Source of the DNA: an uncultured Christensenellaceae bacterium
Lineage (GTDB): Bacteria; Bacillota; Clostridia; Christensenellales; Borkfalkiaceae
Assembly: GCA_910586825.1 (NCBI GenBank)
Contig: CAJUJF010000007.1
Span: 1 to 64,000, forward strand
Reading direction: 5' to 3'
Length of the DNA: 64,000 bases
Shown here one piece after another: positions 14,386-22,864 of the stretch. How positions within the stretch are numbered: position 1 is the stretch's first letter; each line of letters opens with the position of its first letter. Below the pieces are notes generated by a model that made no database searches, was not told the DNA's origin, and saw nothing but the letters and a program-made list of their open reading frames with translations. The translations under genes were made by a program, and so were the position numbers.

Positions 14386-15647
14386 AGATTTACGGCGGCG
14401 AGGATCGGAAGCGGATCTTGTCCCGCGCCTTCGACGCGCGCGAAGAGGAACTCAAAAGGGTGCGCGAAATTCTCGCGGACGTCCGCGCGCGCGGCGATGC
14501 GGCGGTTTTCGATTGCGAAAAGCGGTTTGACGGAACGGAACTTACCGCCGGATCCTTTCGCGTGAGCGAGGCGGAGTTCGCCGCGGCGTATGCCGAAGTG
14601 CCGCCCGCGCTTCTCGATTCGCTTCGGCGCGCGATCCGGAATATTTACGACTATCACAAGCGCACGGGCAGGCGGGACAATCTCGTAACGGAAAACGGCA
14701 GGACCACGGGGTACGTCGTCCGTCCCGTCGACGCGGCGGGCATCTACGTCCCCGGCGGCACGGCGCCGCTTTCTTCTTCGGTGTGCATGGGAATCCTGCC
14801 CGCAAAGGCGGCGGGGGTAAAGCGGATCGTCGTAACTACGCCCGCAAAATACGGAAAAATCGCGCCGCTGACGCTGGTCGCGGCGAAAGAGTGCGGCGCG
14901 GACGAAGTGTATAAAGCGGGCGGCGCGCAGGCGATCGCCGCGCTCGCGTACGGCACGGAGAGTTTGAAGAAGGTGGACGTCATCGCGGGTCCAGGGAACA
15001 TCTACGTCACGCTCGCAAAAAAAGAGGTGTACGGACAGGTGGGGATCGACATGCTTGCGGGACCGAGCGAGATCCTGATCCTTGCGGACGGATCCGCGGA
15101 CGCGGACTGCGTTGCCGCGGACGTGCTGTCGCAGGCGGAACACGACGCGCTCGCCCGCGCGATCGTGATCACCGACGATCACGCGCTTGCGGAAGGGATT
15201 TCCGCCCGCGTCGAAGTGCGGCTCGCCGCGCTTCCGCGCAAGGAAATCGCGGCAAAGGCGTTGGCGGACAACGGCGGGATCATCGTCGTTCGGGATCTGA
15301 GAGAGGGCGTGGAAATCGCGAACGAGATCGCGCCAGAGCATCTCGAACTCGCGGTAAAAGATCCCGAAGCGCTTCTGCCGCTCGTGCGGAACGCGGGCGC
15401 GGTCTTTCTCGGACACGATACGCCGGAACCCGTGGGCGATTATTTCGCGGGACCCGATCACGTGTTGCCGACGGGGGGAAGCGCGAAATTTTTTCAGGTG
15501 CTCAACGAGGACGTGTTCACCCGCAAGATGAGCGTCGTCGGATATACGCGAGGGGCGTTGCGGGAGGACGCGGCGGATATCGTCGCGCTGGCGCGGAGCG
15601 AAGAACTCGAAGCACACGCCCGCGCGGTGCTCGCGAGAATGAAATAA
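14382..15647 (+). CDS. hisD: Histidinol dehydrogenase
   Basis: The 421-residue enzyme oxidises L-histidinol to L-histidine in two NAD-dependent steps using one zinc. The family signatures are present: YVPGGTAPLSSSVCMGILPA, the metal-ligand stretch LSQAEHDALARA (Gln and His), EIAPEHLEL with the catalytic Glu/His pair, and GDYFAGPDHVLPTGG near the C-terminus. The length is typical. It starts in an ATGA overlap with hisG and is followed after 15 bases by hisB with its own ribosome binding site. Confidence 0.96.
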   Translation: MKIYGGEDRKRILSRAFDAREEELKRVREILADVRARGDAAVFDCEKRFDGTELTAGSFRVSEAEFAAAYAEVPPALLDSLRRAIRNIYDYHKRTGRRDNLVTENGRTTGYVVRPVDAAGIYVPGGTAPLSSSVCMGILPAKAAGVKRIVVTTPAKYGKIAPLTLVAAKECGADEVYKAGGAQAIAALAYGTESLKKVDVIAGPGNIYVTLAKKEVYGQVGIDMLAGPSEILILADGSADADCVAADVLSQAEHDALARAIVITDDHALAEGISARVEVRLAALPRKEIAAKALADNGGIIVVRDLREGVEIANEIAPEHLELAVKDPEALLPLVRNAGAVFLGHDTPEPVGDYFAGPDHVLPTGGSAKFFQVLNEDVFTRKMSVVGYTRGALREDAADIVALARSEELEAHARAVLARMK

Positions 15648-15662
15648 AACGGAGGTGTTACG

Positions 15663-16241
15663 GTGAGAAAAGCCGAAATCAGAAGAAAGACCAAGGAGAC
15701 GGATATTTTTCTTTCCCTCGAAGCGGACGGCGAAGGCAGGGCGGAGATCGACAGCGGCGTGGGATTTTTCAATCACATGCTCGAACTGTTTACCGTGCAT
15801 TCTTCGGTGAACCTGACGCTGAAATGCAAAGGGGATACCGAGGTGGACGCCCACCATTCCGTCGAGGACACGGGGATCGCGCTCGGCGACGCGCTGAAAA
15901 ACGCGCTCGGCGACAAACGCGGGATCGCGCGCTTTGCGCAGCGCCTCGTTCCCATGGACGAATGCGCGGCGCTCGTCGCCGTCGATTTCAGCGGCAGACC
16001 CTATCTCGTTTTCGAAGCGGCGATGAGCGGGAAAGTCGGGGAGTTCGATCTCGAACTCGTCGAGGAATTTTTGCGCGCGTTTTCCACGCACGCGGGACTG
16101 AATCTTTACGTGAAACTGCTTCGCGAAGGCAACCGCCATCACGAAGCGGAGGCAGTTTTTAAAGCGCTTGCGCTCTGCGTCCGCGACGCGATCGCGATCG
16201 TTTCCGACCGCATACCTTCTTCCAAAGGGACGCTTGCATGA
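15663..16241 (+). CDS. hisB: Imidazoleglycerol-phosphate dehydratase
   Basis: This is the monofunctional 192-residue dehydratase; no histidinol phosphatase domain is attached. It converts IGP to imidazole acetol phosphate using two manganese ions. The metal-binding repeats are visible as GFFNHMLELF with DAHHSVEDTGIALG and, in the second half, FLRAFSTHAGLNLYV with NRHHEAEAVFKAL. The start is GTG at 15663 because ggaggtg is correctly placed before it. It overlaps hisH by four bases. Confidence 0.95.
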   Translation: MRKAEIRRKTKETDIFLSLEADGEGRAEIDSGVGFFNHMLELFTVHSSVNLTLKCKGDTEVDAHHSVEDTGIALGDALKNALGDKRGIARFAQRLVPMDECAALVAVDFSGRPYLVFEAAMSGKVGEFDLELVEEFLRAFSTHAGLNLYVKLLREGNRHHEAEAVFKALALCVRDAIAIVSDRIPSSKGTLA

Positions 16242-16825
16242 TCGGGATCGTCGATTACGGCGCGGGGAATCTCCGTTCTGTGCAAAAGGCGTTCGAAAGT
16301 TTCGGTTGCGAAACGGCGGTTTCCGCCGACCGCCGCGCGCTCGACCGCTGTTCCCGTCTGGTGCTTCCCGGCGTGGGGAGCTTCGGCGCGGGGATCGCGG
16401 CTCTGCGCGAGAGCGGGCTTGCCGCGTATTTGTCGGAACGGGTCGCGGACACGCCCCTTCTCGGCATCTGTCTCGGCATGCAGTTCTTGCTTTCCGAAAG
16501 CGAAGAGGACGGCGTGCATGCGGGGCTCGGTCTTGTCGCGGGGCGGGTCGTGCCCTTTACCGAGGGGAAAATTCCGCACATGGGCTGGAACGCGGTCACC
16601 GATCTCCGTTCGCCATTGTTTTCGGGCATTGCGGAAGGGACGCACTTCTATTTCGTACACGGCTTTTACGCCGATGCGGCGGAGGATGCGGCGATCGCAA
16701 AGACGGAATATCACCGCCCGTTCGTCTCGGCGGTATGCGCCGGCAACGCGTACGGCGTGCAGTTCCACCCCGAAAAGAGCGGGGAGGCGGGCTTGAAACT
16801 GTTGCGGAATTTTACGAGGATATGA
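16238..16825 (+). CDS. hisH: Imidazole glycerol phosphate synthase, glutaminase subunit
   Basis: The 195-residue class I glutamine amidotransferase supplies ammonia to HisF. The nucleophile Cys is in LLGICLGMQFLL, the His/Glu pair is in GVQFHPEKSG, and the oxyanion region is VLPGVGSFGAG. It begins in an ATGA overlap with hisB, and hisA follows one base after its stop. hisF, its partner subunit, is two genes downstream. Confidence 0.95.
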   Translation: MIGIVDYGAGNLRSVQKAFESFGCETAVSADRRALDRCSRLVLPGVGSFGAGIAALRESGLAAYLSERVADTPLLGICLGMQFLLSESEEDGVHAGLGLVAGRVVPFTEGKIPHMGWNAVTDLRSPLFSGIAEGTHFYFVHGFYADAAEDAAIAKTEYHRPFVSAVCAGNAYGVQFHPEKSGEAGLKLLRNFTRI

Positions 16826-16826
16826 T

Positions 16827-17531
16827 ATGAAATTATTTCCCGCGATCGATATTTTGGAGGGGCGCGCCGTGCGCCTTCTCTACGGAAAGAGAGAAAACGC
16901 GACCGACTACGGCGATCCCGTCGACTGCGCGAAGCGCTGGATCGACTGCGGCGCGGAGATTTTGCACGTCGTGAATTTGAGCGGCGCGTTCGGAGAAGAG
17001 AGCCGTTTTCATGTTGTGCTTGAAAAAATCGCGCGGCTCGGCGTGCGGGTGCAGTCCGGCGGCGGGCTGCGTTCTTTCCGCGCCGTCTCCGAGCGGTTCG
17101 AAGCGGGCGCGGACCGCGCGGTGCTCGGCACCGTCTGCGTGACCGCGCCGGAGGTCTTCGAAGCGTGCGTTGCGCGGTACGGGAACAAGATCGTTGCGGG
17201 ATTGGATGCGAAAGACGGCATGCTCGCCGTAAAGGGCTGGACGGAGACCGCGGACGTCTCCGCATTCGAATTCGGGAAACGCGCGCACGCGCTCGGTGTC
17301 CGCGACGCCGTGTTCACCGACGTTTCGCGGGACGGCGCGCTGACGGGCGTCAACCTCGGCGAGACCGTCCGCATGGCGGATACGGGGCTGAACATCATCG
17401 CGTCGGGCGGGATCAAAAGTCTTGGCGATCTCGCCGATTTGCAGGCGCGCGGCGTTTACGGCGCGGTGCTCGGCAGGGCGATTTATACGGGGGATCTCGA
17501 TTTTGCGCGCGCGGTAAAGGAGTTCGCATGA
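16827..17531 (+). CDS. hisA: ProFAR isomerase HisA
   Basis: The 234-residue (beta/alpha)8 barrel isomerises ProFAR to PRFAR. The catalytic Asp residues are in PAIDILEG (strand 1) and GLDAKDG (strand 5), and phosphate-binding glycines are in IIASGGIKS and GAVLGRAIY. One departure is the strand 2 motif, which reads HVVNLSGAFG instead of the common VVDLDGA. The rest of the active site is intact, so I expect activity. It ends in an ATGA overlap with hisF. Confidence 0.93.
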   Translation: MKLFPAIDILEGRAVRLLYGKRENATDYGDPVDCAKRWIDCGAEILHVVNLSGAFGEESRFHVVLEKIARLGVRVQSGGGLRSFRAVSERFEAGADRAVLGTVCVTAPEVFEACVARYGNKIVAGLDAKDGMLAVKGWTETADVSAFEFGKRAHALGVRDAVFTDVSRDGALTGVNLGETVRMADTGLNIIASGGIKSLGDLADLQARGVYGAVLGRAIYTGDLDFARAVKEFA

Positions 17532-18289
17532 TCGGCAAGCGTTTGATCCCCTGTCTCGATCTGAAAGACGGCAGGGTGGTGAAAGGGGTGAATTTCGTCG
17601 GGCTGACGGATGCCGGCGATCCCGTGGAGACCGCGAAACTGTATAATGCGTTCGGCGCGGACGAGATCGTCTTTCTCGACATTGCCGCAAGTTACCGCGG
17701 CGCGGCGCCGACGTGGGACGTGATCTCGCGGGCGAGCGAACAGATCTTTCTTCCGCTCACCGTGGGCGGCGGCATGCGTACGGTAGAGGACTTCCGCGCG
17801 ATGCTTTCGTGCGGGGCGGATAAGATCGCCGTCAATTCGGCGGCAATCCAAAGTCCCGATCTGATTACCGAGGCGGCTTTGAAATTCGGGCGCCAATGCG
17901 TCGTGCTTGCGGTGGACGCGAAGCGTTCGGAAAGCGGCAGGTACGAAGTGTATCTCAACGGCGGGAGAGTGAACACAGGACTCGACGCGATCGAGTGGAT
18001 CGCGGAGGGGGAAAGACGCGGTGCGGGCGAAATTCTGCTTACGAGCATGGACCGCGACGGAACGAAAGCGGGGTTCGATCTCGAACTGACGCGGGCGGCG
18101 GCGGAAGCAGTGAACGTGCCCGTGATCGCCTCGGGCGGCGCGGGCAGTCGGGAGGACTTTTACGACGTGTTCACGGCGGGCAAGGCGGACGCGGCGCTGG
18201 CGGCTTCGCTGTTCCACTTCGGGATTTTGAAGATGGGAGAACTGAAACGGTATTTGAGCGGGCGCGGCGTGTCCGTTCGGGAGGTTTGA
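17528..18289 (+). CDS. hisF: Imidazole glycerol phosphate synthase, cyclase subunit
   Basis: The 253-residue (beta/alpha)8 barrel uses ammonia from HisH to turn PRFAR into IGP and AICAR. It shows the N-terminal RLIPCLDLKDGRVVKG with the catalytic Asp, VLAVDAKR with the second, SMDRDGTKAGFD, and VIASGGAGSREDF for phosphate binding. A longer open frame extends upstream inside hisA, but the ATG at 17528 in the hisA stop overlap gives the normal family start. hisIE begins one base after its stop. Confidence 0.96.
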   Translation: MIGKRLIPCLDLKDGRVVKGVNFVGLTDAGDPVETAKLYNAFGADEIVFLDIAASYRGAAPTWDVISRASEQIFLPLTVGGGMRTVEDFRAMLSCGADKIAVNSAAIQSPDLITEAALKFGRQCVVLAVDAKRSESGRYEVYLNGGRVNTGLDAIEWIAEGERRGAGEILLTSMDRDGTKAGFDLELTRAAAEAVNVPVIASGGAGSREDFYDVFTAGKADAALAASLFHFGILKMGELKRYLSGRGVSVREV

Positions 18290-18290
18290 A

Positions 18291-18905
18291 ATGGCGGGCG
18301 AAAAGGTAAAATACGACGAGCGCGGACTGATCGCGGCGATCGCGCAGGACTGCGAAAGCGGCGAGGTACTGATGCAGGCGTACATGAACGAAGAAGCGTT
18401 GCGCGAAACGCTTCGCACGGGATACGCGCATTATTACAGCCGTTCGCGCAAAACGCTGTGGAAAAAAGGGGAGACGAGCGGACACGTGCAAAAAGTGATT
18501 TCCGCGGCGTTCGATTGCGACCGCGACTGTCTGCTGTTGCAGATCGAGCAGACGGGCGCCGCCTGTCATACGGGAAACCGCTCCTGTTTTTTTCAGACGA
18601 AGATCGCGGGCGAACGGGCGGGCGCGGTGTTTTTGGGCGAGCTCGCGCGGGTCGTAAAAGACAGGAAAGAACACCCCGCGGAGGGGTCGTATACCTCGTA
18701 TCTTTTCGAAAAGGGGATCGATAAAATCGCGAAAAAAACGGGCGAGGAAGCGGTGGAAGTCGTGATCGCTGCCAAGAACGCGGACAGGGAAGAACTCGTC
18801 GGAGAATGCGCCGATCTGCTCTATCACCTTACCGTGCTGATGGAGGAGAAGGGGATCTCTCTTTCCGACGTCTGTACGGAACTGAAAAAGCGGCACGGCG
18901 GATAA
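18291..18905 (+). CDS. hisIE: Bifunctional PR-AMP cyclohydrolase / PR-ATP pyrophosphatase
   Basis: The 204-residue fusion performs the second and third steps of histidine synthesis. The N-terminal HisI domain (about 1-107) has MNEEALRETLRTG, FDCDRDCLLLQIEQ and the zinc-binding cysteines of CHTGNRSCFF. The C-terminal HisE domain (about 112-204) has SYTSYLFEKG, a KKTGEEAVEVVIAAK helix and ELVGECADLLYHL, typical of all-alpha NTP pyrophosphatases. It is the last gene of the operon. The operon lacks hisC and a histidinol-phosphatase gene, which must be elsewhere. The hairpin at 18914-18931 after it has no T-tract. Confidence 0.95.
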   Translation: MAGEKVKYDERGLIAAIAQDCESGEVLMQAYMNEEALRETLRTGYAHYYSRSRKTLWKKGETSGHVQKVISAAFDCDRDCLLLQIEQTGAACHTGNRSCFFQTKIAGERAGAVFLGELARVVKDRKEHPAEGSYTSYLFEKGIDKIAKKTGEEAVEVVIAAKNADREELVGECADLLYHLTVLMEEKGISLSDVCTELKKRHGG

Positions 18906-18998
18906 CGTCCGTATTTCGCCCTGTCGGGCGAAAACTCAACGGGACGGGGAAAAAGCAAAAAGTGTGTGAAATTTTACGCTTGGGCACCCGTCGTTTTG

Positions 18999-19027
18999 TT
19001 GACATATAAATTGAATCGTGATAGTAT
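18999..19027 (+). promoter_or_regulatory. SigA promoter of the ABC exporter operon
   Basis: TTGACA (18999-19004), 17-base spacer, TAGTAT (19022-19027). Because it lies at 18999-19027, start codons before it are excluded for the first exporter gene. Confidence 0.85.
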
Positions 19028-19100
19028 TAGAACAATATTTCGAAGAATGCGTGAAAAACACGGGTTTTCGCGTTTGCGTACGAAGCGAGGAGGTGGTCTT

Positions 19101-20858
19101 TTGCTGAAAAGACTTGCAAAGAGTATCAGGGAGTACAAAACGGCGTCGATTTTATCGCCGCTGTTTGTTATTATGGAAGTCGTATTGGAATGTCTCATTC
19201 CGTTCGTCATCATTTATCTCGGCAATGCGATCGAGGACGGCGTGGTGCTGTGGGGGACGGGTTGGAACCTCGGGATCGGTCAATACGCGATCATCTTGCT
19301 TGCGATGGCATTTTTATCGCTTGCATGCGGCGCGCTTGCGGGCGCGTTCTGCGCCAAGGCGTCTGCGGGATTCGCCAAGAATCTGCGCAAAGATATCTAT
19401 TACAAAGTACAGGAATTTTCGTTTGAAAATATCGATAAATTTTCCACGCCCTCGCTCGTGACCCGTATGACGACGGATATCACGAACGTGCAGTTTTCCT
19501 ATATGATGATCGTGCGCATGGCGTTCCGCTGTCCCGTCATGCTCGTCTTCTCCGTCGTCATGGCGTTCGTGATCGGCGGATCGCTTGCCTGGATTTTTGT
19601 CGCCGTGATCCCGCCGCTTTCTCTGATCCTGTTCGTGGTCATGAAAAAGGCGATGCCGCTCTTCCGTCGGGTATTCAAAAAGTACGACAATCTGAACGAG
19701 TCCATTCAGGAGAACGTAAAAGGGATCCGCGTCGTCAAGTCCTACGTGCGGGAGGATTTCGAAAAACAAAAGTTCAACGCCGCGTCGGAAGATTTGTGCG
19801 TCGACTTTACCAAGGCGGAACGGCTTTTGGCGTGGAACAATCCCGTCATGCAGTTCTTTTTCTACGGCGTGCTTTCGTCCGTGTTGATTCTGGGTTGCTA
19901 TCTCGGGATCCAAAGCGGCAGCGACATGACCTGGCAAATTTCGCAGCTGATCGTCTACGGCATGCAGATTTTGATGTCGCTCATGATGTTTTCGATGGTG
20001 TTCGTCATGATCGCCATGTCAGTGGAAAGCGCGCGGCGCATTACCGAGGTTTTAAATGAAGAGAGCACGTTGCACAATCCCGAAAACCCCGTGACCGAAG
20101 TTGCAAACGGCGCAATCGATTTCGACGGCGTGTCCTTCAAATATTCCGCTTCCGCAGAGCGCAACGTTCTCGAAGGCGTGGATCTGCATATCAAATCGGG
20201 CGAGACGATCGGGATCATCGGCGGAACCGGATCGAGCAAAACTTCGCTCGTGAATCTGATTTCCCGCCTTTACGACGTGAGCGAAGGCTGCGTGAGGGTG
20301 GGCGGCGTGGACGTGCGCGAATACGATCTGACGGCTCTGCGCAATCAGGTTGCGGTCGTGTTGCAGAAGAACGTGCTTTTTTCGGGTACGATCAAGGAAA
20401 ATCTGAGATGGGGAAATCAGGACGCGACTGACGAGGAACTCGTCGAAGCGTGCAAGCTGGCGCAGGCGGACGAGTTCGTGCGCAGTTTCCCCGACGGGTA
20501 CGACAGCTATATCGAGCAGGGCGGCACCAACGTTTCGGGCGGACAGAAACAACGGCTCTGCATCGCCCGCGCGTTGCTGAAAAAGCCGAAAGTGTTGATT
20601 CTGGACGATTCGACTTCCGCGGTCGATACCAAGACCGACGCGCTCATCCGCAAGGCGTTCCGCGAATACATTCCGGAGACGACGAAGATCATTATCGCTC
20701 AGCGCATTTCTTCGGTCGAGGACGCAGACCGCATTCTGGTGATGGAAGGCGGCAGAATCGTAGGGATCGGCACGCACAAAGAGCTGTTGAAAAACAACGA
20801 CATCTATTCGGAAGTTTATCATTCGCAGACGAAAGGGGGTAAGGACGATGAAGAATAA
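19101..20858 (+). CDS. ABC exporter half-transporter with degenerate ATPase site
   Basis: The 585-residue protein has a six-helix type IV exporter membrane domain (about residues 15-300) and an ATPase domain with Walker A GGTGSSKTSL, signature VSGGQKQR and switch His region IIIAQRIS. The Walker B ends in LILDDSTSAVD, with Asp in place of the catalytic Glu. That is the hallmark of the degenerate half of heterodimeric exporters such as TM287/288 or LmrCD. The start is TTG at 19101, chosen because ggaggt lies six bases upstream and the promoter (18999-19027) rules out the longer frame from 18966. It overlaps the next gene by 11 bases. Confidence 0.9.
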   Translation: MLKRLAKSIREYKTASILSPLFVIMEVVLECLIPFVIIYLGNAIEDGVVLWGTGWNLGIGQYAIILLAMAFLSLACGALAGAFCAKASAGFAKNLRKDIYYKVQEFSFENIDKFSTPSLVTRMTTDITNVQFSYMMIVRMAFRCPVMLVFSVVMAFVIGGSLAWIFVAVIPPLSLILFVVMKKAMPLFRRVFKKYDNLNESIQENVKGIRVVKSYVREDFEKQKFNAASEDLCVDFTKAERLLAWNNPVMQFFFYGVLSSVLILGCYLGIQSGSDMTWQISQLIVYGMQILMSLMMFSMVFVMIAMSVESARRITEVLNEESTLHNPENPVTEVANGAIDFDGVSFKYSASAERNVLEGVDLHIKSGETIGIIGGTGSSKTSLVNLISRLYDVSEGCVRVGGVDVREYDLTALRNQVAVVLQKNVLFSGTIKENLRWGNQDATDEELVEACKLAQADEFVRSFPDGYDSYIEQGGTNVSGGQKQRLCIARALLKKPKVLILDDSTSAVDTKTDALIRKAFREYIPETTKIIIAQRISSVEDADRILVMEGGRIVGIGTHKELLKNNDIYSEVYHSQTKGGKDDEE

Positions 20859-22797
20859 GACTCCCGCAAAAAAGCCGCCGCTTTCAAAGGGAATCCTCGG
20901 CAGGGTCGTGAAATCGGTGTTCAAATTCTATCCCCGCATGCTCACGATCGCATTGGTCTGCATCGTCTTCAACGCGGTAGTCAGTTCGCTGCCGTCGCTG
21001 TTCATGCAACGGGTGTTCGGGGCATTGAAGGACGCCGTGGAACAGGGCGTTAAGTGGGACGCCGCCTGGCAGTCCGTCATGATCCCCATGTTCACGCTGA
21101 TCGGGCTGTACGTGCTTTCGTTGATTTCGGGCGGGCTCAGCAAACAGCTGATGGCGATTCTTACGCAGGGGTATCTGAGCAAGATGCGCGAGCGCATGTT
21201 CAACGGCATGCAGGATCTGCCCATTCGCTATTTCGATACCCATAACCACGGCGATATCATGAGTTATTACACCAACGATATCGATTCTCTGCGGCAGATG
21301 GTTGCGGAAAGTTTGCCGCAACTGCTCACTTCCGCCGTGATGGTGCTGACGCTGTTCGCGATCATGCTCTATTACAGCGTATGGCTCACGCTGATCGTCC
21401 TGTTCGGGATCGTCTGCGTGATGTTCGTGACCAAGATGGTCGGCGGCGGGGCGGCGAAATATTTCATCGGGCAACAGCGCGCCGTCGCGAAAACGGAAGG
21501 CTTTGTCGAAGAGATGATGAACGGGCAGAAAGTCGTTAAGGTGTTCTGTCACGAGGAAGAGGCGAAGCGCGATTTCGACAAGGTGAACGAACAGCTGTAC
21601 GACCAGACCAACCGCGCGAACCGATACGCCAACATGCTCATGCCCATTCTCGGAAATATCGGACACGTGCTGTACGTACTCGTTACGCTGATCGGCGCGA
21701 TCTTCATTCTCGGCAGCGTCGACAACGTGAGCATTTCCGGCTCCGTGTTCTACGAGACGGAAGGCGGGATCGTGACAATCGGCGCGGGGATCGTGTTGCT
21801 TGTCGCCTTTTTGCAGACGACGCGGCAGTTTTTCAACAACATCAATCAGGTATCCCAGCAGGTCAATTCCGTCGTCATGGGGCTTGCGGGCGCAAGTCGC
21901 GTGTTCGCGCTCATCGACGAGCAGCCCGAAGCGGACGACGGTTACGTCGATCTCGTGAACGTGAAAGAAGAAAACGGGCAACTTACGGAATGCGAAGAGC
22001 GCACGGGACTGTGGGCATGGCGGCATCCGCATGCCGCGGACGGCACGGTGACGTACACCAAGCTCGAAGGCGACGTGCGCATGACGGAAGTGGATTTCGG
22101 CTATACCGAGGATAAAATCGTATTGCACGACGTCTCGCTGTATGCGAAGCAGGGGCAAAAAGTGGCGTTCGTCGGCGCGACGGGCGCGGGCAAAACGACG
22201 ATCACCAACCTCCTGACCCGCTTTTACGACATTGCGGACGGAAAGATCCGTTACGACGGGATCAACATCAACAAGATCAAGAAATCCGCGCTCCGCAAAT
22301 CACTGGGCATGGTTTTGCAGGATACCAACCTGTTTACCGGTACGGTGATGGACAATATCCGTTACGGCTTGTTGGAGGCGACGGACGAAGAATGTATCGC
22401 CGCGGCGAAACTTGCGGGCGCGCACGACTTTATCACGCGGCTCCCCGAAGGGTACCGGACGATGCTCTATCAGAACGGCGCGAATCTGTCGCAGGGACAG
22501 CGCCAGCTCATCTCGATCGCGCGCGCCGCGGTTGCCGATCCGCCCGTCATGATCCTCGACGAAGCGACCAGCTCGATCGACACGCGCACGGAGGAGATCG
22601 TACAGCGGGGCATGGATAAGCTGATGGAGGGCAGAACGGTGTTCGTCATCGCGCACAGGCTTTCCACCGTAAAAAATTCAAACGTGATCATGGTGCTCGA
22701 ACACGGCCGCGTGATCGAACGCGGTACGCACGAACAGCTGATCGCCGAAAAGGGGCAGTATTATCAGCTCTACACCGGCGCGTTCGAGCTGGAATGA
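20848..22797 (+). CDS. ABC exporter half-transporter with canonical ATPase site
   Basis: The 649-residue partner has a membrane domain (about residues 25-335), a linker with an extra segment around 365-405 (ECEERTGLWAWRHPH), and an ATPase domain with Walker A GATGAGKTTI, signature LSQGQRQL, Walker B MILDEATSSID and the switch His in VIAHRLSTV. All catalytic residues are intact, complementing the degenerate first half. Together they probably export a drug, lipid or peptide; the substrate cannot be told. The ribosome binding site aaaggggg lies inside the end of the previous gene. Confidence 0.92.
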   Translation: MKNKTPAKKPPLSKGILGRVVKSVFKFYPRMLTIALVCIVFNAVVSSLPSLFMQRVFGALKDAVEQGVKWDAAWQSVMIPMFTLIGLYVLSLISGGLSKQLMAILTQGYLSKMRERMFNGMQDLPIRYFDTHNHGDIMSYYTNDIDSLRQMVAESLPQLLTSAVMVLTLFAIMLYYSVWLTLIVLFGIVCVMFVTKMVGGGAAKYFIGQQRAVAKTEGFVEEMMNGQKVVKVFCHEEEAKRDFDKVNEQLYDQTNRANRYANMLMPILGNIGHVLYVLVTLIGAIFILGSVDNVSISGSVFYETEGGIVTIGAGIVLLVAFLQTTRQFFNNINQVSQQVNSVVMGLAGASRVFALIDEQPEADDGYVDLVNVKEENGQLTECEERTGLWAWRHPHAADGTVTYTKLEGDVRMTEVDFGYTEDKIVLHDVSLYAKQGQKVAFVGATGAGKTTITNLLTRFYDIADGKIRYDGININKIKKSALRKSLGMVLQDTNLFTGTVMDNIRYGLLEATDEECIAAAKLAGAHDFITRLPEGYRTMLYQNGANLSQGQRQLISIARAAVADPPVMILDEATSSIDTRTEEIVQRGMDKLMEGRTVFVIAHRLSTVKNSNVIMVLEHGRVIERGTHEQLIAEKGQYYQLYTGAFELE

Positions 22798-22804
22798 CAA
22801 AGAA

Positions 22805-22849
22805 AGAAACCCCGAAAGGAATCGGAATTTCCGGTCTCTTTCGGGGTTT
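22805..22849. terminator. Bidirectional terminator between convergent transporter operons
   Basis: aaaccccgaaaggaa...ccgg pairs with ccgg...ctctttcggggttt, followed by T residues on both strands. It separates the ABC exporter from the FtsX-type permease. Confidence 0.85.
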
Positions 22850-22864
22850 TTATTTTCCTTACGG

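Noticed and set aside
13764..16142. 792-residue open frame on the minus strand across hisG-hisD-hisB
   Set aside because: It is a shadow of the GC-rich his genes; the sequence is Arg/His/Phe-rich without domains and the his frames are certain.
18914..18931. Hairpin after hisIE as a terminator
   Set aside because: The stem ttcgccc/gggcgaa is present but no T-tract follows, so an intrinsic terminator cannot be claimed.
18966..19100. Upstream extension of the first ABC exporter gene
   Set aside because: The promoter -35 and -10 boxes (18999-19027) lie inside this extension, and a better start (TTG 19101 after ggaggt) exists.
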